Positions 1 to 9,237 are shown, numbered from the stretch's first letter. The stretch is DNA of 64,000 nt from Pseudomonas lini (GCF_030812475.1 NZ_JAUSSR010000005.1:1-64000); one strand, 5' to 3'. Translations and numbers: made by a program. Notes: generated by a model from the sequence alone, not told the origin.

Positions 1-165
1 GTTCGCCGGCAAGCCTGGCTCCTACAGCGAAGAACGATGACGCGGTTCAACAGACACACCGTGGCGTCCCGTTCGCCGGCAAGCCTGGCTCCTACAGCGA
101 AGAACGATGACGCGGTTCAACAGACACACCGTGGCGTCCCGTTCGCCGGCAAGCCTGGCTCCTAC
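1..165. repeat. 70-bp tandem repeat containing a REP half-palindrome
   Basis: A 70-bp unit occurs twice in full (1-70, 71-140) and restarts at 141. Each unit opens with the REP arm GCCGGCAAGCCTGGCTCCTAC and continues with a linker containing GAAGAACGATGACGCGG. The third copy ends inside the stop codon of the adjacent acyl-CoA dehydrogenase gene. The same linker, slightly diverged and in the opposite orientation, recurs at 10130-10390. The array may continue left of the window. Confidence 0.85.
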
Positions 166-1304
166 GCGTGGGCCAAATAGCGTTCGCAATGGAAATCCCG
201 GTCGCCCAGGCAGCCCTGTGCAACGCGGACACGCTTGAGGTACAGGCCGACATCCAGCTCGTCGGTGACGCCAATACCGCCGTGCATCTGCACCGCTTCG
301 TTGGCGACCTTGATCGCCGTGTCGCCAGTCTTCCATTTGGCGAGGCTGACCAGTCGAGCGCGCGCGCGGGCATCGTGACTGGCGTCGTCCAGGGTCGCCA
401 ACGCGGCCATCAGGGCGCTGCGGCTCAGCGCCAGGTCGATGTACATCTGTGCGGCGCGATGCTGCAGGACCTGGAAGGTGCCAATCGGCGTGTCGAACTG
501 CACGCGGGTCTTGAGGTATTCCAGGGTGGTCTCGAACAGTTGCTCGGCCATCCCCAGCAGCTCCGCGGCCAGGCAGGTGCGACCCCGGTCCAGCGCGGTT
601 TCCAGCGCCGTCCAGCCCTCGCCCAGGGTGCCCAGCAGCGCGTCGCTGCCCAATAGCACCTGATCCAGTTGCAGGCGTGCGCTGTTGCGCGAATCGATCA
701 GCGACAAGGCGCTGACGGTCAAACCCCGGGTATCGGCCGGCACCAGGAACAGGCTGATGCCTTGCGTGTCGCCCGGCTGCCCGGAGGTGCGCGCCGCCAC
801 CACATAGGCATCGGCACCGAGGCCGTCGACCACCCAGAATTTGTCACCGTGCAAGCGATAGCCCTGCACCTCAGCCTTCGCCTCAAGGACAATGCGACTC
901 GGATCGTGGCGCGAGCGTTCGTCCACGGCCAGGGCCAGGCGCTGTTTACCCCCGATCACCGCTTGCAACCAGTGCGTCTGTTGCGCCGGATTGCCTGCCA
1001 GGTGCAGCAGCGAACCGCCGAGCACTACACTCGATAGCAACGGCGAGGCCGACAGGTTGCGGCCCATGGATTCAAAGATCGGCCCCAGGCCCTTGCAGCC
1101 GAAATCCAGGCCGCCGAAGTCTTCGGGAAACGGAATCGCGCTCCAGCCCAGCTCGACCGCGTCGTGCCACAGCGGCGCATCGAAGCCCAGGTCCACCGCG
1201 TCATCGCGCAGTCGACGCTGGGCGCTGACCGGGCTGCGGGCGGCGAGAAAGTCCCGCGCGCTGTCGGCCAGCAAACGCTGTTCATCGCTATAACGCAGGC
1301 TCAT
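162..1304 (-). CDS. Acyl-CoA dehydrogenase, non-EIQ subunit type
   Basis: A 380-aa acyl-CoA dehydrogenase-family flavoprotein, expected to introduce the alpha,beta double bond in a CoA thioester. The C-terminal HGGIGVTDE segment replaces the GGxxEIQxN segment of the partner-type subunits. This resembles one half of the alpha2beta2 heteromers used on steroid side chains (ChsE family). The start overlaps the stop of the upstream dehydrogenase gene as ATGA, so the two are translationally coupled and probably form one heteromeric enzyme. GGAG lies upstream of ATG. It is the last gene of the minus-strand operon, and its stop codon lies in the REP-type repeat. The family is secure; substrate and pairing are inferred. 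Confidence 0.9.
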   Translation of the reverse strand: MSLRYSDEQRLLADSARDFLAARSPVSAQRRLRDDAVDLGFDAPLWHDAVELGWSAIPFPEDFGGLDFGCKGLGPIFESMGRNLSASPLLSSVVLGGSLLHLAGNPAQQTHWLQAVIGGKQRLALAVDERSRHDPSRIVLEAKAEVQGYRLHGDKFWVVDGLGADAYVVAARTSGQPGDTQGISLFLVPADTRGLTVSALSLIDSRNSARLQLDQVLLGSDALLGTLGEGWTALETALDRGRTCLAAELLGMAEQLFETTLEYLKTRVQFDTPIGTFQVLQHRAAQMYIDLALSRSALMAALATLDDASHDARARARLVSLAKWKTGDTAIKVANEAVQMHGGIGVTDELDVGLYLKRVRVAQGCLGDRDFHCERYLAHA

Positions 1305-2506
1305 GGGGTGACTCCTTTTTTAGCGTCGGGCAAGCCCAGTACGCGCTTGGCGATGACATTCAGTTGGATCTCCGAGGCCCCGCCGGAAATGGTCAGCGCA
1401 TAACTGTTCAACCAGGAACGGGTCACCGCCAGTTGCTGTTCGCTGAATGCCGTACTCTCCCAGCCGAAGGCATGCCCGGCCATGGCGTCGAGCAGTACTT
1501 CGAACTTGTCGCGCTCCTGTTCGGTGTGCACCAGCTTCATGATCGACATCAGGCCGCCGATGTCATCACCGGCCCGCGCCTCTTCCCCCATGCGCTGCAC
1601 GGTCAGGTTGTAGGCATGCTCGTTCATCGCACAGGCCGTGGCCCGCGCCTGCAATGCGTGTTCACTCATGGTCTGTGGCGCCGGCACGTATTCACGCATC
1701 AAGGCCAACAGATCGAAGTGCGACGGCAGGCTGAACTCGCCGAATTTCGACATCGCCTTGCGTTCGTGCTGCAAAAGGTATTTGGCCAGGTCCCAGCCAC
1801 CATTCAACGGTCCGATCAACTGGCTCTTGGGCACCTTCACACCGTCGAAGAACACCTGGCAGAACGCCGATTTGCCGCTGATCAAATCGATCGGCTGTGG
1901 CGTGACGCCAGGGCTGCGCATGTCCAGCACGATCAGGCTGATGCCTTCGTGTTTAGGCGCGCTGAAGTCGGTGCGCACCAAGGCATACATCCAGTCGGAT
2001 TTGTCGCCGTAGGAGGTCCAGATCTTGCTGCCATCGACCACGAAGTGATCGCCGGCATCACGCGCGGCCATCTTCAGGCTGGCCAGGTCCGAACCGGCGT
2101 TCGGCTCGGAAAAGCCCTGGCACCAGCGCACTTCACCGCGGGCGATCGGCGGCAAAAGATCGCGTTTCTGCTCATCGCTGCCGAACGCCAGCAACACCGG
2201 CCCGAGCATCCAGATGCCCAGGTTGATTTGCGGTGGGCGGCACTTGATGCGACGCATCTCGCTTTCCAGCACCGACAGTTGTTCGTCACTCAGGCCCGCG
2301 CCGCCATATTCCTCAGGCCACTCGGGACAGAACCAGCGCTTGTCGCGCATGCGTTCGAACCACAGGCGTGCGTCTTCACAGGGAAATTGCGGGTTCTGAC
2401 TGCCCCATACCACATCGCCTTCAGCCATGCCGGTGCGCATCGACAGCGGGCAATTGGCCTCCAGCCAGGCACGGGTGTCCTGCCGAAATTGCTCGATAGT
2501 GCTCAT
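1301..2506 (-). CDS. Acyl-CoA dehydrogenase, EIQ-type subunit
   Basis: A 401-aa acyl-CoA dehydrogenase with the usual order of N-terminal helical, central beta and C-terminal helical domains. The middle domain shows GFSEPNAGSDLA, which contacts FAD and substrate. The C-terminus carries SGGASEIQLNVIAKRVLG, the segment typical of catalytic subunits. It overlaps the next gene by 4 bp (ATGA) and follows the 2572-3741 dehydrogenase after 65 bp. Together with the downstream gene it forms a plausible alpha2beta2 pair, as known for steroid side-chain dehydrogenases. The substrate cannot be read from sequence. Confidence 0.92.
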   Translation of the reverse strand: MSTIEQFRQDTRAWLEANCPLSMRTGMAEGDVVWGSQNPQFPCEDARLWFERMRDKRWFCPEWPEEYGGAGLSDEQLSVLESEMRRIKCRPPQINLGIWMLGPVLLAFGSDEQKRDLLPPIARGEVRWCQGFSEPNAGSDLASLKMAARDAGDHFVVDGSKIWTSYGDKSDWMYALVRTDFSAPKHEGISLIVLDMRSPGVTPQPIDLISGKSAFCQVFFDGVKVPKSQLIGPLNGGWDLAKYLLQHERKAMSKFGEFSLPSHFDLLALMREYVPAPQTMSEHALQARATACAMNEHAYNLTVQRMGEEARAGDDIGGLMSIMKLVHTEQERDKFEVLLDAMAGHAFGWESTAFSEQQLAVTRSWLNSYALTISGGASEIQLNVIAKRVLGLPDAKKGVTP

Positions 2507-2571
2507 GAAAGTCCCCTTCGACCCGCCCCGGATTCGGGGCGAGTACGGTTTTTGTTTTTGATGGACGAGCT

Positions 2572-3741
2572 TCAGCGTTGGGTACGCGGCATGCCGAGGC
2601 CAAACTGGGCGATCAGCTCGCGCTGGATTTCATTGGTGCCGCCGCCAAAGGTCAGGGTCGGGGCAGAGCGCAATTCAAATTCCAGTTCACCCTGCAACAG
2701 CGTCGCCGCCGAGCCGCTGCGCATCGAACCATTGGCGCCGACGATCGCCGCCAGTTTGCGCAGGATCTCGATGGCCGACTCCGAGCCGAAGACCTTGGTG
2801 GTCGAACTCAGCGCGACGTTCATGCGTTCGAGCTCCAGGTCGGCGGCGATGCGCATGTTGATCAGGCGCATCGCTTCCAGACGCGCATAACACTCGGCCA
2901 AAGAACTGCGCACCCAGGCTTTGTCCATCGCCCGACGGCCCTGCTCGTCGCGGGCCCGTGACCACAGGTAAACCCGGCGGAACAGCGCCACCACCTTGTC
3001 CGACCAGGTGCCCAGGCCGAGGCGTTCGTGGTTCAGTTGCGAGGTGATCAGCTTCCAGCCACCGTGCAACTCGCCCACCAGCATCTCGTTGGGCACCCGA
3101 ACGTTGTCGTAGTAGGTGGCCGTGGTTGGAATGCTGGTGGTGGGAATCAGAGTGTGGGAGAAACCCGGCGTCGTGGTGTCGACGATCAGCAGCGAAATGC
3201 CTTTGTGCCGCGCCTGGGTCGGGTCGGTACGGGCCGCCAGCCAGACGAAATCGGCCGATTCCGCACCCGACGTCCACAGCTTGTTGCCATTGACCACGAA
3301 GCCCTGGTCGTCCTGGCGGGCACTGGTTTTCAGCACGGCCAGATCGCTGCCGGCGTCGGGTTCGGAATAACCGATGGCAAACATGATGTCGCCCGCGGCG
3401 ATCCCTGGCAGAAAACGCTCTTTCTGCAGCTCGCTGCCATGGGCCATCAAGGCCGGGCCCACGGTGCTGATGGTCACGAACGGCAGCGGCGCCCCGGCGA
3501 TGTTGGCTTCTTCGAAGAAGATCAACTGTTCGGTGGCGGCGTAGCCCTGACCGCCATGGGCCTTCGGCCAGCCGACTGCCAACCAGCCGTCGCGGCCCAT
3601 CTGGCGGATGGTCTGGCGAAACAGCTCGCCGCCTTCCTTGCCGCGCAAATGGTCGCGCAGGTCCGGGGTCATCAGGGCCTGGAAATAATCCCGCACCTTG
3701 AGGCGCAGGGCATGTTGTTCGGGAGTGAGGTCGACGAACAT
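2572..3741 (-). CDS. Acyl-CoA dehydrogenase (ChsE-like, EIQ-type)
   Basis: A 389-aa acyl-CoA dehydrogenase. GYSEPDAGSDLA marks the central beta domain and FGGGTNEIQRELIAQ the C-terminal catalytic-subunit segment. AAGGAG is correctly placed before the ATG, overlapping the stop of the upstream aldolase gene. In this operon it lies with an Ltp2-like aldolase, two MaoC-type proteins and a second dehydrogenase lacking the EIQ segment (5339-6472). This is the composition of the mycobacterial igr module that removes the last C3 unit of the sterol side chain. Assignment as a ChsE counterpart rests on that context. Confidence 0.92.
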   Translation of the reverse strand: MFVDLTPEQHALRLKVRDYFQALMTPDLRDHLRGKEGGELFRQTIRQMGRDGWLAVGWPKAHGGQGYAATEQLIFFEEANIAGAPLPFVTISTVGPALMAHGSELQKERFLPGIAAGDIMFAIGYSEPDAGSDLAVLKTSARQDDQGFVVNGNKLWTSGAESADFVWLAARTDPTQARHKGISLLIVDTTTPGFSHTLIPTTSIPTTATYYDNVRVPNEMLVGELHGGWKLITSQLNHERLGLGTWSDKVVALFRRVYLWSRARDEQGRRAMDKAWVRSSLAECYARLEAMRLINMRIAADLELERMNVALSSTTKVFGSESAIEILRKLAAIVGANGSMRSGSAATLLQGELEFELRSAPTLTFGGGTNEIQRELIAQFGLGMPRTQR

Positions 3742-3751
3742 AGGCTGCTCC

Positions 3752-4930
3752 TTAAGCTGCGCCGAGAATCAGGCCGCTGGTGGGTACGCCGGTGCCGGCG
3801 GTGACCAGCACGTTTTGCACATCCGCCACCTGGTTGACCGCCGTGCCACGCACCTGGCGTACCGCTTCGGCGATGCCGTTCATGCCGTGGATGTAGGCTT
3901 CGCCCAGTTGCCCGCCATGGGTGTTGATCGGCAGTTTGCCGCCACGGGCGTGGTGTCCGGCACGGATGAATTCCTTGGCTTCGCCGCGTTTGGCGAAACC
4001 GAACTCTTCCAGCTGCGGCAATACGAACGGGGTGAAATGGTCGTAGATCACGGCGGTCTGGAAAGACTCCGGGCCCAGGCCCGACTGGCGATACAGCTCG
4101 CGGGCGACCACGCCCATCTCCGGCAGCCCGGTGATGTCGTCGCGGTAGAACGAGGTCATGCTCTGCTGGCCGTGGCTGATGCCTTGGGAACCGGCCTTGA
4201 TGGTCACCGGTTTCTGCCGCAGGTCACGGGCGCGCTCGGCCGAGGTGATGACCATCGCCACGGCGCCATCGGATTCCTGGCAGCAATCGAGCAGGTGCAG
4301 CGGTTCGCAGATCCAGCGCGAGGCCTGGTGTTCTTCCAGGGTGATCGGCTTACCGTGGAAAAACGCCTGGGGGTTGGTGGCGGCAAAATCCCGCGCGGCC
4401 ACTGCGATCCGGCCGAAGTCTTCGCTGGTGGCGCCATAGGTGTGCATGTAGCGCTGGGCAAACATGCCGACCCAGGCTGCCGGCGTATGGAAGCCGTGGG
4501 GCATGTACCAGCCGTAGTTGACGTTGTCGAAGGTCGGCGCCGAAGCGAAGCCGTAGTTACCGGTACCAAAGCGATACCAGGAGCGTTCGTTCATGGCGCG
4601 ATACACCACCACCACTTTCGCCATACCGGTCGCCACTGCCATGGCTGCGTGCATCACCGGCCCGCAAGCCGCGCCGCCACCGTGGGGTACTTGAGAGAAA
4701 AACTTCACGTCCTTGCAACCGAGCAAACGGGCAATTTCGTATTCCGGGACCTTGTCCACGGAATAGGAACTGAAACCCTCGACCTCGCTCGGGTCGATGC
4801 CGGCGTCCTTGAGGGCACTCAAGGTGGCCTCCAGGGCCAGGCGCAATTCGGTGCGTCCGGAGTTCTTGGAAAATTCGGTTGCGCCTAGACCAACGATCGC
4901 GGCACGCCCGGAAATCGATGAATCAGTCAT
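3752..4930 (-). CDS. Thiolase-fold lipid-transfer/aldolase protein, Ltp2-like
   Basis: A 392-aa thiolase-superfamily protein of the SCP2-thiolase/lipid-transfer class. It has an N-terminal AAIVGLGATEFSK segment, HGGGAACGPVMHA, and a C-terminal NTHGGQLGEAYIHG segment. The ATG at 4930 follows GGAGAGAC; an in-frame ATG further upstream reads non-family sequence and overlaps the MaoC gene. Members of this class next to a MaoC-DUF35 protein act as retro-aldolases, cleaving a beta-hydroxy acyl-CoA side chain from the steroid C17 and needing the DUF35 partner. The MaoC-DUF35 gene is in the same operon, which supports this role rather than ordinary thiolysis. Confidence 0.85.
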   Translation of the reverse strand: MTDSSISGRAAIVGLGATEFSKNSGRTELRLALEATLSALKDAGIDPSEVEGFSSYSVDKVPEYEIARLLGCKDVKFFSQVPHGGGAACGPVMHAAMAVATGMAKVVVVYRAMNERSWYRFGTGNYGFASAPTFDNVNYGWYMPHGFHTPAAWVGMFAQRYMHTYGATSEDFGRIAVAARDFAATNPQAFFHGKPITLEEHQASRWICEPLHLLDCCQESDGAVAMVITSAERARDLRQKPVTIKAGSQGISHGQQSMTSFYRDDITGLPEMGVVARELYRQSGLGPESFQTAVIYDHFTPFVLPQLEEFGFAKRGEAKEFIRAGHHARGGKLPINTHGGQLGEAYIHGMNGIAEAVRQVRGTAVNQVADVQNVLVTAGTGVPTSGLILGAA

Positions 4931-4947
4931 CTGTGTCTCTCCGGCTG

Positions 4948-5367
4948 TCAGGGCAGGACCAGCGCGACCGTGCCGGTCACGTGGTTGCCCATGGAATTTT
5001 TGCCGCTCAAGGTGATTTCCACCGAGCGGGTGTGCGCATCGACGCCGGTGACGCTGCCACTGAAGGTCATGCAGTCGCCGGGGTAGTTCGGTGCTCCGAG
5101 CTTGATTTTCAGCGCGGTGAATTGCGCCAGCGGCCCGGCCCACTGCTCGATGAACCGCTGCACCAACCCATTGGTGGTGAGGATGTTCATGAACACGTGG
5201 GGCGAACCCAAGGCACGGGCCGCCTCTGCGTCGTGGTGACCGGGGAAGTAATCACGGGTGGCAATCGCGCCGCCGTTGATCAGGGTCACCGTGATTGGGA
5301 CGGCAAACTCCGGCAGTACTTCGCCGGGGCGCACGTCTTCAAAGCGCTTGGTGTTCTTCGAGGTCAT
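4948..5367 (-). CDS. MaoC-like hot-dog dehydratase, ChsH1-like
   Basis: A 139-aa single hot-dog protein starting MTSKNTKRFEDV, with RPGEVLPEF and the core segments RDYFPGHHD and PNYPGDCMTF of the MaoC family. The start at 5367 lies 29 bp inside the upstream dehydrogenase gene, and 17 bp separate the stop from the aldolase start. In the igr system the short MaoC ChsH1 pairs with the two-domain ChsH2 to hydrate the unsaturated steroid acyl-CoA. Size and neighbours fit that arrangement. Function is inferred from family and operon. Confidence 0.85.
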   Translation of the reverse strand: MTSKNTKRFEDVRPGEVLPEFAVPITVTLINGGAIATRDYFPGHHDAEAARALGSPHVFMNILTTNGLVQRFIEQWAGPLAQFTALKIKLGAPNYPGDCMTFSGSVTGVDAHTRSVEITLSGKNSMGNHVTGTVALVLP

Positions 5368-6472
5368 ATTTCCATCCCAGCTTGTCGTTATCGTTGAGCC
5401 AGTCGCCCAGGCGTTCCAGGTTTGCCGCCGAACCACCCAGGGCAAGGCAGAGGCCACGGCTCCAATAGAGAAAACGGTGGATCGGGTACGTCAGGTCAAC
5501 GCCGATCCCGCCATGCACGTGCTGTGCGACATGGCCGATGCGGTGCCCCGCTTCACAGGCCAGCCAGGCGGTGGCCAACGCTTCGGAAGGCGCCGGCAAG
5601 CCGGCATCGATGCGGTAAGCCAGTTGCCACAGCGCCGTGCGCAAGGCTTCGACGGCGATATGGGTGTCGGCCATGCTCATCTGCACCGCCTGGAAGCTGC
5701 CGATGCTGCGTTCGAACTGTCGGCGCTCGCTGACGTAGGCCACGGTGCGGCGGATCTGCTCTTCGCTGACCCCCAGTTGCAGGGCAGCCAGCGCCGCCAT
5801 GCTGCGCAGTTCCAGCCAGGCGACGGCCTCAGCTGGCAACAGCGCTGCGCCGCTCACGGTCAAGCCCTCGATGTGCAGGTCAGCCACCGCTTCGCCGTGG
5901 GTCAACACCGCCGACACCCGTTGGATTTCGGGCGCCGACAGGTCCAACAGAAGCAAGCGCGGTTGGCCGTCGACCTGCGCCAATACCAGTGCGGCCTGGG
6001 CTTGGTCACCCAGGGACAGGGCCGCGACCCGGCCATTGATCGACCAGCCCCCATCATTCGCCTGCGCCTGCAGCTCAATGCCCAGCGCACTGCTCAAGGC
6101 ATCGATGGACAGACTCAACAGCGCCTCGCCGGACGCCGCCTTGGCGACCCATCCCGCACTGTCGCTGGCGTCAAAACGGGCCAGGGTCGCGGCCGCCAGT
6201 TGATGGCGCCACAACGGCACCTGGGCCAGGGCCTTGCCCTGGGCCTGTAACACCAGCATCAGCTCGGTCATGCCCAGGCCGCTGCCGCCGTGCTCCTCGG
6301 GAATGGCCAAGGCCTGCAGCCCGGTCTCGATGCACAGCGCCCACAACGGCGCCATCATCGGCTCGCCACTGGTGTCCCATTGGCGCATGTAGTCGTCATG
6401 GCAATGGTCGACAAACAGGCTGTCGGCCATTTGCGCAATGGCGCGCTGGTCTTCACTTAATTCAAAATCCAT
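5339..6472 (-). CDS. Acyl-CoA dehydrogenase, non-EIQ subunit type (ChsE-like)
   Basis: A 377-aa acyl-CoA dehydrogenase-family protein. Its C-terminal part has HVHGGIGVDLTYPIHRF where catalytic subunits have GGTxEIQ, so it is expected to need a partner, most likely the 2572-3741 product. The gene starts at an ATG preceded by TAGGAG, which is also the stop codon region of the upstream MaoC-DUF35 gene. Its 3' end overlaps the MaoC gene by 29 bp. FAD-dependent dehydrogenation of a steroid-type acyl-CoA is the inferred role. Confidence 0.9.
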   Translation of the reverse strand: MDFELSEDQRAIAQMADSLFVDHCHDDYMRQWDTSGEPMMAPLWALCIETGLQALAIPEEHGGSGLGMTELMLVLQAQGKALAQVPLWRHQLAAATLARFDASDSAGWVAKAASGEALLSLSIDALSSALGIELQAQANDGGWSINGRVAALSLGDQAQAALVLAQVDGQPRLLLLDLSAPEIQRVSAVLTHGEAVADLHIEGLTVSGAALLPAEAVAWLELRSMAALAALQLGVSEEQIRRTVAYVSERRQFERSIGSFQAVQMSMADTHIAVEALRTALWQLAYRIDAGLPAPSEALATAWLACEAGHRIGHVAQHVHGGIGVDLTYPIHRFLYWSRGLCLALGGSAANLERLGDWLNDNDKLGWKYDLEEHQAL

Positions 6473-6484
6473 GGTGAATGGCTC

Positions 6485-7468
6485 CTACGCGTCTACCGGC
6501 CGGAACAAAGGCAACGTCAACTGGTCATCGAAGGTCTGGAACTCGACCTGCAAGCGCTGGCCGATCTGGAGTTGCTCGCGCTCGATACCGACCAGGCCGG
6601 CAATCAGGCGTACGCCCTCCTCCAGCTCGATCAGGCCGATCGGGTTGGGGTAATCGAACGGCGGCACCTCGGGGTAGTGCATCACCACGAACGAGTACAG
6701 GCTGGCGCGGCCGCTGGCCTGCAAGGTGTCCCAGTCGAAGCTGTGGCACTGGATGCACACCGGAGCCGGTGGATGGCGCAGGGATTGGCACGCGGTGCAG
6801 CGCTGGATCAGCAACTGGCCCTTCTCGCAGCCTTCCCAGAAGAACCGCGTGTCGTCGCTGATGCCCGGCAACGGACGCTTGGGCTTGACCGGTGCCGACT
6901 CGACTTTGGCAGGCGCCTGGGCATTGGCCGCGCGGAACTTGAACACGCGAAACAGCAACTGGCCCACTGGCTCGTCGTCGCCGGGCTCTTTTCCTCCAGG
7001 CTTTTCGACGAAATGGCTCATGACCAGGGTGACGAAGAAACCCGTGCCCAGGGCGGTGGTTTTTTCATCGCCAACCGAGTCCAGGCGCGTGGTGTAGTAG
7101 AGCTTTTCGCCCAGGCGCACCGGGCGGGTGAAGCTCAGCTCGGAGTTCACCGCCACGGTGGAGGCATAGCCGTAGGCTTCCATGTCCTTGAGCACCTCGT
7201 AAGGGTTCTCGTCGGTGGAGCCAGGTGGATAGTTGTTGGCGTGCAGGCCTTCCATGGTCCACACCTGCAACATCGCAGGCGGAGCGATCAGGCCCTCGTG
7301 GACGGTGCCCAAGGCAAAGCCCGCGTCGGTGTACAACGGATTGTCCACGCCCATGACTTCGCACCACTGGCGAATCATCGGGGCATTGACTTCGTCCCAG
7401 GCATACACGCGGCCGTACTGGCGCCCCACCAGGGCGCGCACATTGGATAGCAATTGTGGATCAGCCAA
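6485..7468 (-). CDS. Bifunctional MaoC / DUF35 OB-fold protein, ChsH2-like
   Basis: A 327-aa two-domain protein. An N-terminal MaoC-like hot-dog region (about residues 10-170) is joined by a linker to a C-terminal DUF35 region. That region has a zinc ribbon (CTACQSLRHPPAPVCIQC, four cysteines) and an OB fold. In igr-type systems this architecture is ChsH2: its MaoC half pairs with ChsH1 as hydratase and its DUF35 half activates the Ltp2 aldolase. Both partner genes are present downstream. I chose the TTG at 7468 because AAGGAG lies just before it; the ATG at 7516 would add 16 non-conserved residues. Confidence 0.88.
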   Translation of the reverse strand: MADPQLLSNVRALVGRQYGRVYAWDEVNAPMIRQWCEVMGVDNPLYTDAGFALGTVHEGLIAPPAMLQVWTMEGLHANNYPPGSTDENPYEVLKDMEAYGYASTVAVNSELSFTRPVRLGEKLYYTTRLDSVGDEKTTALGTGFFVTLVMSHFVEKPGGKEPGDDEPVGQLLFRVFKFRAANAQAPAKVESAPVKPKRPLPGISDDTRFFWEGCEKGQLLIQRCTACQSLRHPPAPVCIQCHSFDWDTLQASGRASLYSFVVMHYPEVPPFDYPNPIGLIELEEGVRLIAGLVGIEREQLQIGQRLQVEFQTFDDQLTLPLFRPVDA

Positions 7469-7524
7469 AGTCGTCTCCTTCACATTGAAGGCGGCCACCG
7501 AACCCGGTCGCCGCAATAGGTCGA

Positions 7525-8313
7525 TCAGGTGGGCAGAACCTGCGCGGCACCGAGAAATGCCGGGCGTTCACCACCGCCATGCAGCAACAGGTTGCAACCG
7601 CTGGCGTAACTGGCCAGCGGCGATGCGATGTAGAGACAGGCGTTGGCGATGTCTTCGGCCACCGCCATGCGCGCGGCCGGAATGCCGGCCGCGACGGCGG
7701 CGATACCGGCCTCGGAGCCGTAGTGCAGATGCGACTGCTCGGTCTGTACCAGCCCCGGGCTGACCGTGACCACCCGCACCTTGGGCCCCCACTCCACCGC
7801 CAGCGATTGCACCAGCGCCAGCACCCCGGCCTTGGCCGCGCCGTAAGCGGCGGTGCCTGGCGAGGAGCGCAGCGCACTGATGCTGCCGATAAAGACGATG
7901 CAACCGCCCTGCACCTGTGCCTGCATCAGCCGGTTGGCGTGCTGGGCGACGTTGAGCGGCGCGATCAGGTTCAGACCGATGATGCTTTCATGAAACCTGG
8001 GCGACGCCGTGGCGGCGTCGGCGGAAGGGCTGCCGCCGGCGTTGTTGACCACCACGTCGAGGCGCCCGAAGTCGCGCTCGATGGTAGCGAACAGGCGTTG
8101 CAGGGAATCGTGGTCACGCACATCGGCGGCGATGAAAGTCGCGCGCTTGCCACCCTGCGCCGGCACCTGTTCAGGTTCGCGCCGGGCACAGACGATCACC
8201 CGTGCGTTCGCGGCCAGAAACCCCAGCGCGATACCGGCGCCGATGCCCTTGGTACCACCGGTGACCAGCACCACCTTGCCGCTGTAATCAAGACCCGAAT
8301 GCAGCTCCATCAT
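7525..8313 (-). CDS. SDR family oxidoreductase
   Basis: A 262-aa classical short-chain dehydrogenase. It has the cofactor motif TGGTKGIG near the N-terminus, NNAGG, a catalytic Ser in GSISALRSS, and YGAAK as the active YxxxK. AAGGAG precedes the tandem ATGATG at 8313. It is the first gene of the minus-strand operon and lies divergent to the crotonase gene. A hydroxysteroid or 3-hydroxyacyl-CoA dehydrogenase role is plausible from context but not determined by sequence. Confidence 0.9.
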   Translation of the reverse strand: MMELHSGLDYSGKVVLVTGGTKGIGAGIALGFLAANARVIVCARREPEQVPAQGGKRATFIAADVRDHDSLQRLFATIERDFGRLDVVVNNAGGSPSADAATASPRFHESIIGLNLIAPLNVAQHANRLMQAQVQGGCIVFIGSISALRSSPGTAAYGAAKAGVLALVQSLAVEWGPKVRVVTVSPGLVQTEQSHLHYGSEAGIAAVAAGIPAARMAVAEDIANACLYIASPLASYASGCNLLLHGGGERPAFLGAAQVLPT

Positions 8314-8368
8314 GTGCTCCTTTTCTACTGACAAGGGTCACTCTAGGGACGAACCGCAGGCCAAACTA

Positions 8369-8382
8369 CGTCTGAACGGACG
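8369..8382. promoter_or_regulatory. Candidate operator CGTCTGAACGGACG
   Basis: A near-palindrome in the 138-bp divergent region between the SDR operon and the crotonase gene. It matches 12 of 14 bases of the perfect palindrome at 17947-17960 in the other divergent region of this catabolic cluster. The regulator is unidentified. Confidence 0.5.
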
Positions 8383-8451
8383 ATGAAAATTCAACCGCCT
8401 GAACAGGACACTGGTGGCCATTTACACGTTGTCAGGTCTTCGAGAATGCTC

Positions 8452-9237
8452 ATGTCCGACTCATCCGCTGCACCGGTTCTGCTCGAACGTCCACTGCCCG
8501 GCGTGGCCCTGCTGCGGCTCAACCGCCCCCAGGCGACCAACGCCTTGAGCCTGGAATTGCAGGCGCTGCTGTCGCGTTATTTCAGTGAGTTGGCGATTGA
8601 TCCCGAGGTGCGTTGCATCGTGCTGACCGGCGGTGACAAGGTGTTCGCCGCCGGCGGCGACATCAACAGCATGGCCGGGGTCGGCGCCATCGATATCTAC
8701 AAGCGCCACACCGAGCGGGTCTGGGGGCCGATCCAGCACTGCCCGAAACCGGTGATCGCGGCAATCTGCGGTTATGCCTATGGCGGAGGCTGTGAGCTGG
8801 CGATGCATGCCGACCTGATTGTCGCCGGCCGCAGCGCGCGCTTCTGCCAACCGGAAATCCGCATCGGCATCATGCCCGGTATCGGCGGCACCCAACGGCT
8901 GGTGCGGGCGGTGGGCAAGGTCAAGGCGATGCGCATGGCGCTCACCGGCCAACCGATCAGCGCCGAGGAAGCCTGGGTCGCCGGACTGATCAGCGACCTG
9001 GTCGACGATGACCAGGTGCAAGCCCACGCACTGGAGCTGGCGCGCGTCATCGCCGCCATGCCAGCCCTGGCCGCCGAGCAGATCAAGGAGGTGATCCTGG
9101 CGGGCATGGACGCGCCACTGGAAGCCGGCCTGGCCCTGGAGCGCAAGGCCAATGCATTGTTGTTCGCCTCACGGGATCAGAAGGAAGGCATGCAGGCGTT
9201 CATCGACAAACGCCCGGCGCAGTTCGAAGGTTATTAA
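8452..9237 (+). CDS. Enoyl-CoA hydratase/isomerase family protein (crotonase)
   Basis: A 261-aa crotonase. FAAGGDI forms the first part of the oxyanion hole, and GYAYGGGCELAMHADL followed by PEIRIGIMPGIGGTQRL carries the second oxyanion loop and the catalytic Glu position. It ends in a typical KRPAQFEGY tail. ATG 8452 was chosen because homologous sequence begins just after it; ATG 8446 is equally possible. The gene is divergent from the steroid-type operon and followed by a REP palindrome. It likely hydrates enoyl-CoA intermediates of the same pathway. Confidence 0.92.
   Translation: MSDSSAAPVLLERPLPGVALLRLNRPQATNALSLELQALLSRYFSELAIDPEVRCIVLTGGDKVFAAGGDINSMAGVGAIDIYKRHTERVWGPIQHCPKPVIAAICGYAYGGGCELAMHADLIVAGRSARFCQPEIRIGIMPGIGGTQRLVRAVGKVKAMRMALTGQPISAEEAWVAGLISDLVDDDQVQAHALELARVIAAMPALAAEQIKEVILAGMDAPLEAGLALERKANALLFASRDQKEGMQAFIDKRPAQFEGY

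Noticed and set aside
1..165. CRISPR array
   Set aside because: The 70-bp units are contiguous identical tandem copies with REP palindromes. There are no variable spacers and no cas genes.
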